Source of the DNA: Monosporascus cannonballus | Lineage: Eukaryota; Ascomycota; Sordariomycetes; Xylariales | NCBI GenBank assembly: GCA_004154925.1 | Contig: QJNS01000098.1 | Location: forward strand, 1 to 64,000 | DNA: 64,000 bases | Direction: 5' to 3' | Shown here: in pieces, positions 58,101 through 64,000 of the stretch | Position numbering within the stretch: the first letter of the stretch is position 1 | How the letters are laid out: each line of letters starts with the position of its first letter | Notes under the pieces: generated by a model | What the model was told of the DNA's origin: nothing | Database searches by the model: none | What the model saw: only the letters and a program-made list of their open reading frames with translations | Made by a program: the position numbers and the translations under genes

Positions 58101-61100
58101 ATAAGGATATCGTGAAGATAAACAAATACGAATTTGTCCAAAAATTATCGGAAGGTAATTATTATTAAGTTTTAGAAATTAACGGAAACGTTAATAAGTC
58201 CTATAGGTATTACTTTATATTTATAAAATCTATATATTATCTTAAATACCGTTTTTTATTTTTTTCTTTTGGCCATTTTGATGCGGTAATAGTTATTACG
58301 AAAATTAAGCGCCGTAAATTATTTGGCTTTGTTAACATTTTCTTTTAAGGTATTTATAAAAATTAAAGGATATTTGTTTTTAATCGTAATACTATTTAAT
58401 TATTTATAGTTAATTATTTTTCGGTAAATAAGGTTTTCGTTTTTATTAATTTTTTATTTATTATTCTTGGTTTTTGGTACCATAAGAATTAGATATCCAG
58501 TAAAAAAGTTAAAAAATTAAATATATCCTTTTTTCAAATCTAATTATATGGTAAATTTTATAAAGTTTAAGATAATACCTTTTTTTAATAAGTATCCGGT
58601 AATCCTATTAACCGTATAACAGTAATTCGTAATTTTTTCTGTCCTTAAATAATTTTTTAAATTTTTAATATTGCGGAAGTACCGTAAAGATTTAATTAAG
58701 AACCTGTACTTCCTTAATAACATAACAAATCTTTTAATTATTTTTATTTGGCATTTCGTTCCAAAAAAATATTTATTTTTTTAAATTAATCCGTAAGTTA
58801 CTGGAATAAAATTAAGGCATTTTTAGGATAATGTCATATCCGGAGATATTAACGATATCCAGTAAAATACGTTTTTGGTATCCTTAAATTTATACTGGGA
58901 ATTTTTTCGTTTTTCGAAAAATTTATCCGTTTTCGTAAGTAAATAAGTTATTATTTACCGTACGTAATTTGTAAAACTTTAATTTGTATTTTTAAAAAAT
59001 CTAATATTTTTCCGTTATTATAAGGGAAATAAAATTGCTTTTTGTTCCGGAATTAATTATGGCCTTAAATATTTTGCCTTTATATCGGAAAAGGATCTTA
59101 ATCTGGCTGCGCATTTTTTTCGTTATTTTGCATAAGGTTTTATTAATTAGGGTTTTTCGATATCTTATTTTCGAAAACCTTTATAATTTTTTAATTTTTA
59201 ATAATTTCCGACTTAAGTAAACCTTTATTCGCAAGCTTTTCTAATAACATATTTAGTATATTGGTCGTTTTTGTACCGGAACCATATTTTCTTACCGTAC
59301 TTGCACTAAGGCTTCAAAATCTGGTTTTTTTTCTAACTTACCTTTTTGTTCCGTATTTCCCCAATTATGGGATTAAAAAGGTAAATTTCCGAAAAAGATA
59401 TTCTTATATTTAGGAATTCGTATTAAATATAAAATATCGGAAAATAATATAAATATCCTTGCGATATAACTTTTTAATTCTGTTTTAATTCGGGGTATAA
59501 ATAATAAGATTTAAAATATTTTAATTATTAAGGAATTTTAGTATATCGGCATTTATCGTTTAGTTTAATAAAAATCTTATTATTTTATCCGGATTAAAAT
59601 TTTTTTTTTTTGGTTTTAAGATAAATAAAATAATTATCCTAATAATAAATAATAAAATATAATAAGTTATAAAAGTTTACCGATAATATTTTTTATAAAT
59701 AATGCATTTTAAGAACTTATAAAATTTTAAGAATAATTATTTATAACTGTTAATATTTGGTCGAAATTAACCGTTTTTTATATGCATTTTATACTTTTAA
59801 AAATTAAGATAATACTAATATCTTAGTTTTATAATTATCTCGGAAGCCGTTTATCCGGGATGGTATTTACAGGTTTTAACTTTAAAATCCTAGCAAATAA
59901 AATAATTTTCGTATTTTAGGTTATCGTTCTAAATCTGAATAATTATGGCAATAATGAATTTTGGCTAGAAAAAAATCGAACTAATTTTTTTTTTTTTTTT
60001 ACCTTATTATCGGTTTTTTATTTAGCCGTTTTGGCTTTTTTTCTAGGGTTAAAAAATTCTTCTTTTTTGGAGTTCCTTTTAACGGGGAAACGATATTTGC
60101 TTTTAAAATACCCTTTTTTGCCATAATTAAAACATTTTATTTTGGACTTATCTTTTTTGGGCTTTTTCGAAATAAAATTTATTTTTTTAAGGTTATCTTT
60201 ATCTTTTTTGGTTCGGCTGCTAAAATTCTTATTATTACCTTATTTATCGGTTTTTTTTCTTAAAATACCGATTAAAAGTTTGTCGGTCGGCGATAATAAC
60301 CTTATTTATATATTGTATAAAAAATTTAATTTTAAATTTTATATATAATTCGTTTTTAATTTAAAGTTTTAAATTATTATAATAAAAATAAAATAACGCG
60401 TTTTCTGGTAAATTCAAAATAGCGGCTAAACAGTTAAACTTTATCGTATATTCAGATATTAATTTAATTTAATAAACAAAATAAAATTACTTAATAATAT
60501 CCTATTTTTTATCGGGATTACCAAATAAAACGTATATTTTTTTTAAAAGTTTTCGTAATCGCTAAAAATATAATTAATAAAATCCGAAAATTCCTTTAGG
60601 TATTTTTTGAAATAATCCGTCAAAATAAGTTCGAATTATTGGCGAATTCGTCCAATTAACAGTTAAAAAATAATTATTATTTTTTGATATTCCTCCGGCA
60701 AAAAATTCTTATAAAACTTAAGGTAAAACCTTATTTAAACTAAAAATCCATTAAGGTTTTTTAATTTATCGTAAAGCTTAAAAAAATTAATTTATAACCT
60801 TTAACGTTTAACATTTTATAATAACCAAAAGGTAAAATAACTTTTTCCTATATCCGAACTATACCGAATAATAATAAGGTCGAAGTTTTTTTTTGCGTTC
60901 GCCTTAGGTCCAATAAAAGGGGTCGGTAACCGGCCCCTTAATTTCGCCCTTTAAAAAAGCTAAACTAAGGAAAAGCTAGCTTTTTTCCTTTTATAAACCG
61001 AATATTTTCTTTTTTCAGAATTCGGATTTTTACTATTAGGGCACTTAATTTCTTTTTCGCAATAAGTTTTTTCTTCTGGTTTTCGGCCTTATACTTTTTT

Positions 61101-61442
61101 TTAACCTTTTCTTCAGCCGCTTTTTTTTCCAATTTTTCTCCCTAAACTTTAATAATATTCTTAAGGGCCGGGGTAAGTTATTATTTAGGTTATAAGGATA
61201 ACGGGCTTCCTTAAAATCAAATAATAAGGGGTACCATATTATTAATTAATTAAAAAACTTTTTTAATAAAAGGTAAATTATTAAATCTTATTAATAATAT
61301 TTTTTAATTAATAACGGAAATTATATATATTATTTATTTTTTTAATATCGTTTTATATTATTGTTTATATTAATTCAAAAAATTTTATACCTTAATTAGG
61401 CGGTAAATTATTTATCGGCTATTAATTAAAAAATTATTAAAA
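55104..61442 (-). mobile_element. Ty3/Gypsy internal region, copy B (RIP-mutated)
   Basis: Second internal region, offset by about 6.77-6.81 kb from copy A. The zinc knuckle at 60134-60093 still has its first Cys and then Tyr at the other positions. The RT motif at about 58120-58105 reads YLHD, not YLDD, so the catalytic Asp is lost by a G-to-C change that RIP cannot make. The RNase H segment lies near 57605-57800. Many stops; no functional product. Confidence 0.83.
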
Positions 61443-61872
61443 TATAACGAACTTATTATATATTTATCTGGAGGTATAAGTAATATCTGAAAAAAATCTT
61501 AATTTACAAATAATAATAAGGCAAAAATAATTTAATATATTCGTTAAAAAAATTTCAAAATATTCCTTTTTTAATTAAAAAACGGTATAATTATTGTTAA
61601 TTAAAAACTTAAATTAATAATTAAAAAATAAAAAACTAAATAAATAACTATTTACATAAGAAACCTAAACCTTATATATCCTTTTTATCCTTTATATTTC
61701 TTATGGTCTCTGGGGATCTCGAAAAACCATGGTGTTTATCGTCCACGAATCTCCTGGTATCTCTGGAAATTGACAAAAACCCGAGGTTTATCCGATAGAA
61801 AGTGGAGATCCCGAGCGTTTCCAACTTCCTGGGCCTCCTTTAGGCCTAGTGGAGTCCCTTCTGAACGTAACA
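61443..61872 (-). repeat. Gypsy LTR 3 (5' LTR of copy B on the minus strand)
   Basis: 430 bp, ends in CGTAACA and is followed by ATAAG (61873-61877), which pairs with ATAGG left of LTR 1. Its last 190 bp keep many C and G bases that are T or A in LTRs 1 and 2, so it is the least mutated copy and the best guide to the original LTR. Confidence 0.86.
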
Positions 61873-61877
61873 ATAAG

Positions 61878-64000
61878 TTAATACTATTGCTAACTTTATT
61901 TTTTCCTTAAAAGCTAAATAAAAAGTACTTTTTTTTTTAAATTATTGCGTTATCGTATTATTTTAAAGTTAAGCCGGACAGGGAAAATAAGGCAATTAAA
62001 ATTTACGAAACTTATAAATATTATAACCGGAAAAAATTTACTTTTTTAATATTTCGATAACTGTAAGCTTAAAATATGAAGATATTTTTAGAAAATAATT
62101 AAAACGACGAAATTTATATGTTAAATTAAAACCAAAAAAATATATGTAATAATATGCACAGCTAGTTTTTATAAAATAGATTGGGGTGTCCAAACTCTAA
62201 TTGAGGTTTGGAATTGTTAACTTTTTGGTATTATAATTAACGTCGTATCCTCGTTACCTTATAATTATTCTAAACCTCAATTAGGTATATTAGCAATTTC
62301 GGCGCCAGTTCGGCAATATACCGAAAGTAAGATTCGATTCTTACAGAGGCGGCTATAGGCTAAAGAAATCAAGAAGATAAACTGAAAAAAATTTCAACTA
62401 CTAACGTTTGGCGAATAATTAACGCGAAAAATCCGACCGCGTTATATGCTTATAAAGCGCAATAAAGCTTAAGAAGTTCGACACCTTATTTAACCTTAAA
62501 ATCGGGACGATTTTATTAAAAGGGGAGAAGTAATTATAATAATATATACAGCTAGTTTTTATAAAGTGGATTAGAGTGTCCAAATTTTAATAATGATTTA
62601 GAATTACTGACTTTTTAATATTGTGGTTAGCGTCGTACTTTTGTTACTTTATAATATATTAATACGATAATTAATATGATAATAAAATAAATAAATAATT
62701 ACTTTATCGGAATTTATAAAACAGAAAACGTAATTTAAATTTATTCCTTATTTAAAAAAATAATTTTTTCAACAATTATAACATAGAAAAAGTAAAATTA
62801 TTTAAAATTATTTAAAGATTTTTTCGTTATCTATTATTTAAAAATAAATGTCGGCAAAATTACAAAAATAATAAAAAAATAAAAATAACTTGAACGTTAT
62901 TAATTTTTTTAGTACAAATAAAATTAAAAATATCTAAATTAATTTCGAATATTAAATTCTTATTATATAAATAATAAAAACTTTATTTGGCTTTATAATA
63001 TAAAGTTTATAAAAGCTTTTAAAAATTGTAACCTGATAATTATAAATATAATATAACTAATATTATAAATTAATTTAATATCAAATATATCTATTAATTT
63101 ACGTATAAATTACCTTATCGTTTATCGTTATTTAAGTAAAATATTTTAATTTTTATATTTTAATAAAAGCGCTTTTTATTTGATATATTTTACAATTACG
63201 TTAATAATTATTGGAATAAAGTATTTCGTATCTTAAAGTATTAAATTAAAATATAAGTTAAACTTGAATTTACGATTAAATATTTAGAAAATATTAATTC
63301 AATATATAAAAATCATCAAATAAAAATTTGTTAAAAATAATAATAAGATTTTACTTTCTGAATAATTGATAATATAACGTTAAGTTTATTCGAAATCAGT
63401 ATTAATAGCTTAGAAACCTTTTCGACTATAGTATATATTATATCGTTAATTTTTAACATTAATTCATTGTTAAATTTTAAGAAATATAAGTAATACCAAG
63501 CCGTATTATCTTATAATAATAAAGCGAAATATTGGTTTATCGAAAATTCTTTTTCGATAATAAATTTATATTTTTCTTTAATAAATGTTTACAAAATGGT
63601 GTAATTTAAATTAAGAAATATATAAATTAAATAATTCGAAATTTTTATTACCGTTTTTATTATATTAACACGTAATTTAAAATCGATATTATATAAGCTT
63701 TAAATTATTTTAATCATTTATTTTATAAATCAATAAAAATTCTTAATATAAAAACTAATATATTATTGAATTTAAAATTTATAATACATTATTAATAATA
63801 TTTATAATATTTTTGTAAGTTTTACTTTAAAAAATAATTTTTAGTTCCAAATATATTTTATCTTAAGTTATTTTATTACAGTAAACTTTGGTTCGTAATA
63901 TTTACGAGATATTTTTTACAATTGTTATTAGGATTTTTACGAAAGAATTTTTCGTTATAATTTTACATATTTGTAATATATTTATTACTTAAAAACGCGT
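61878..64000. other. AT-rich RIP-type DNA right of the Gypsy array
   Basis: No open frame of useful length. Two direct repeats at 62147 and 62537 and an inverted pair (62197-62214 and 62267-62284) are the only structure seen. The AT-rich state runs to the end of the window. Confidence 0.6.
62147..62661 (+). mobile_element. Candidate miniature LTR element (TRIM-like)
   Basis: Two direct repeats, about 62147-62271 and 62537-62661, are offset by 390 bp and share CAGCTAGTTTTTATAAA, GTGTCCAAA and CGTCGTA..GTTAC.TTATAAT. The 265-bp internal part has a TCGGCGCCAGTTCGG segment like a primer-binding area and, just before the second repeat, AAAAGGGGAGAAG, a polypurine-type tract. LTR-internal-LTR with these marks and no coding capacity fits a TRIM. 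The edges are mutated and no target duplication is certain. Confidence 0.4.

Noticed and set aside
62300..62520. Possible transposase fragment in the candidate miniature element
   Set aside because: A weakly transposase-like translation exists only across stops and cannot be tied to any catalytic motif.
1..64000. tRNA genes, CRISPR arrays, bacterial-type operons
   Set aside because: No cloverleaf with a T-loop and acceptor match was found by eye; the others are not expected in fungal nuclear DNA and nothing resembling them is present.

Overview
The window is nuclear DNA of a filamentous ascomycete, most likely a sordariomycete. Genes carry short 50-110 nt introns with GT...AG ends and CTNAC-like branch points. 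The gene set includes kinetochore proteins Spc7 and a CENP-U/Ame1 type protein, ribosomal protein uS17, an ERD2 receptor with a long tail, and GH76. Everything right of about 47.17 kb has collapsed to AT-rich DNA with only transition-type differences between repeat copies, the mark of repeat-induced point mutation (RIP). Introns were assigned by eye from splice consensus, frame continuity and family match. No RNA evidence or database search was available.

Layout. 1-5.19 kb has no convincing gene and carries two diverged tandem arrays (75-bp and 210-bp units). 5.19-7.50 kb (-) is a multi-membrane-span protein with a long disordered tail. 8.47-13.12 kb (-) is spc7 in four exons. 13.91-14.74 kb (+) is rps11 in four exons, divergent from spc7. 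15.76-16.87 kb (+) is a twin CX9C protein. 18.65-18.91 kb (-) is a 59-aa cysteine-rich two-exon gene. 20.47-21.78 kb (-) is a degraded or intron-rich gene with an 83-bp tandem duplication across a splice junction. 22-31 kb is gene-poor accessory DNA with two solo LTRs carrying perfect 5-bp target duplications, a rhodopsin-like membrane gene in uncertain state and a broken oxidoreductase. 31.13-32.01 kb (-) is a MARVEL-like four-span protein. 34.22-36.58 kb (-) is the Ame1/CENP-U candidate with a 10-nt first exon. 39.21-41.53 kb (+) is an unrecognised 773-aa protein with internal repeats. 42.49-43.86 kb (+) is the KDEL receptor. 44.84-46.84 kb (-) is a secreted GH76 enzyme.

47.17-64.0 kb is the RIP island. 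Its core is a 14.0-kb tandem Ty3/Gypsy array on the minus strand, LTR-internal-LTR-internal-LTR, bounded by a 5-bp target duplication (ATAGG/ATAAG). Reverse transcriptase, RNase H and a gag zinc knuckle can still be read through the mutations. Right of it lies a possible miniature LTR element.

The chromosomal genes are mostly independent housekeeping loci. The one functional link is that Spc7 and the Ame1 candidate both act at the kinetochore and, by family knowledge, both contact the Mis12/MIND complex.
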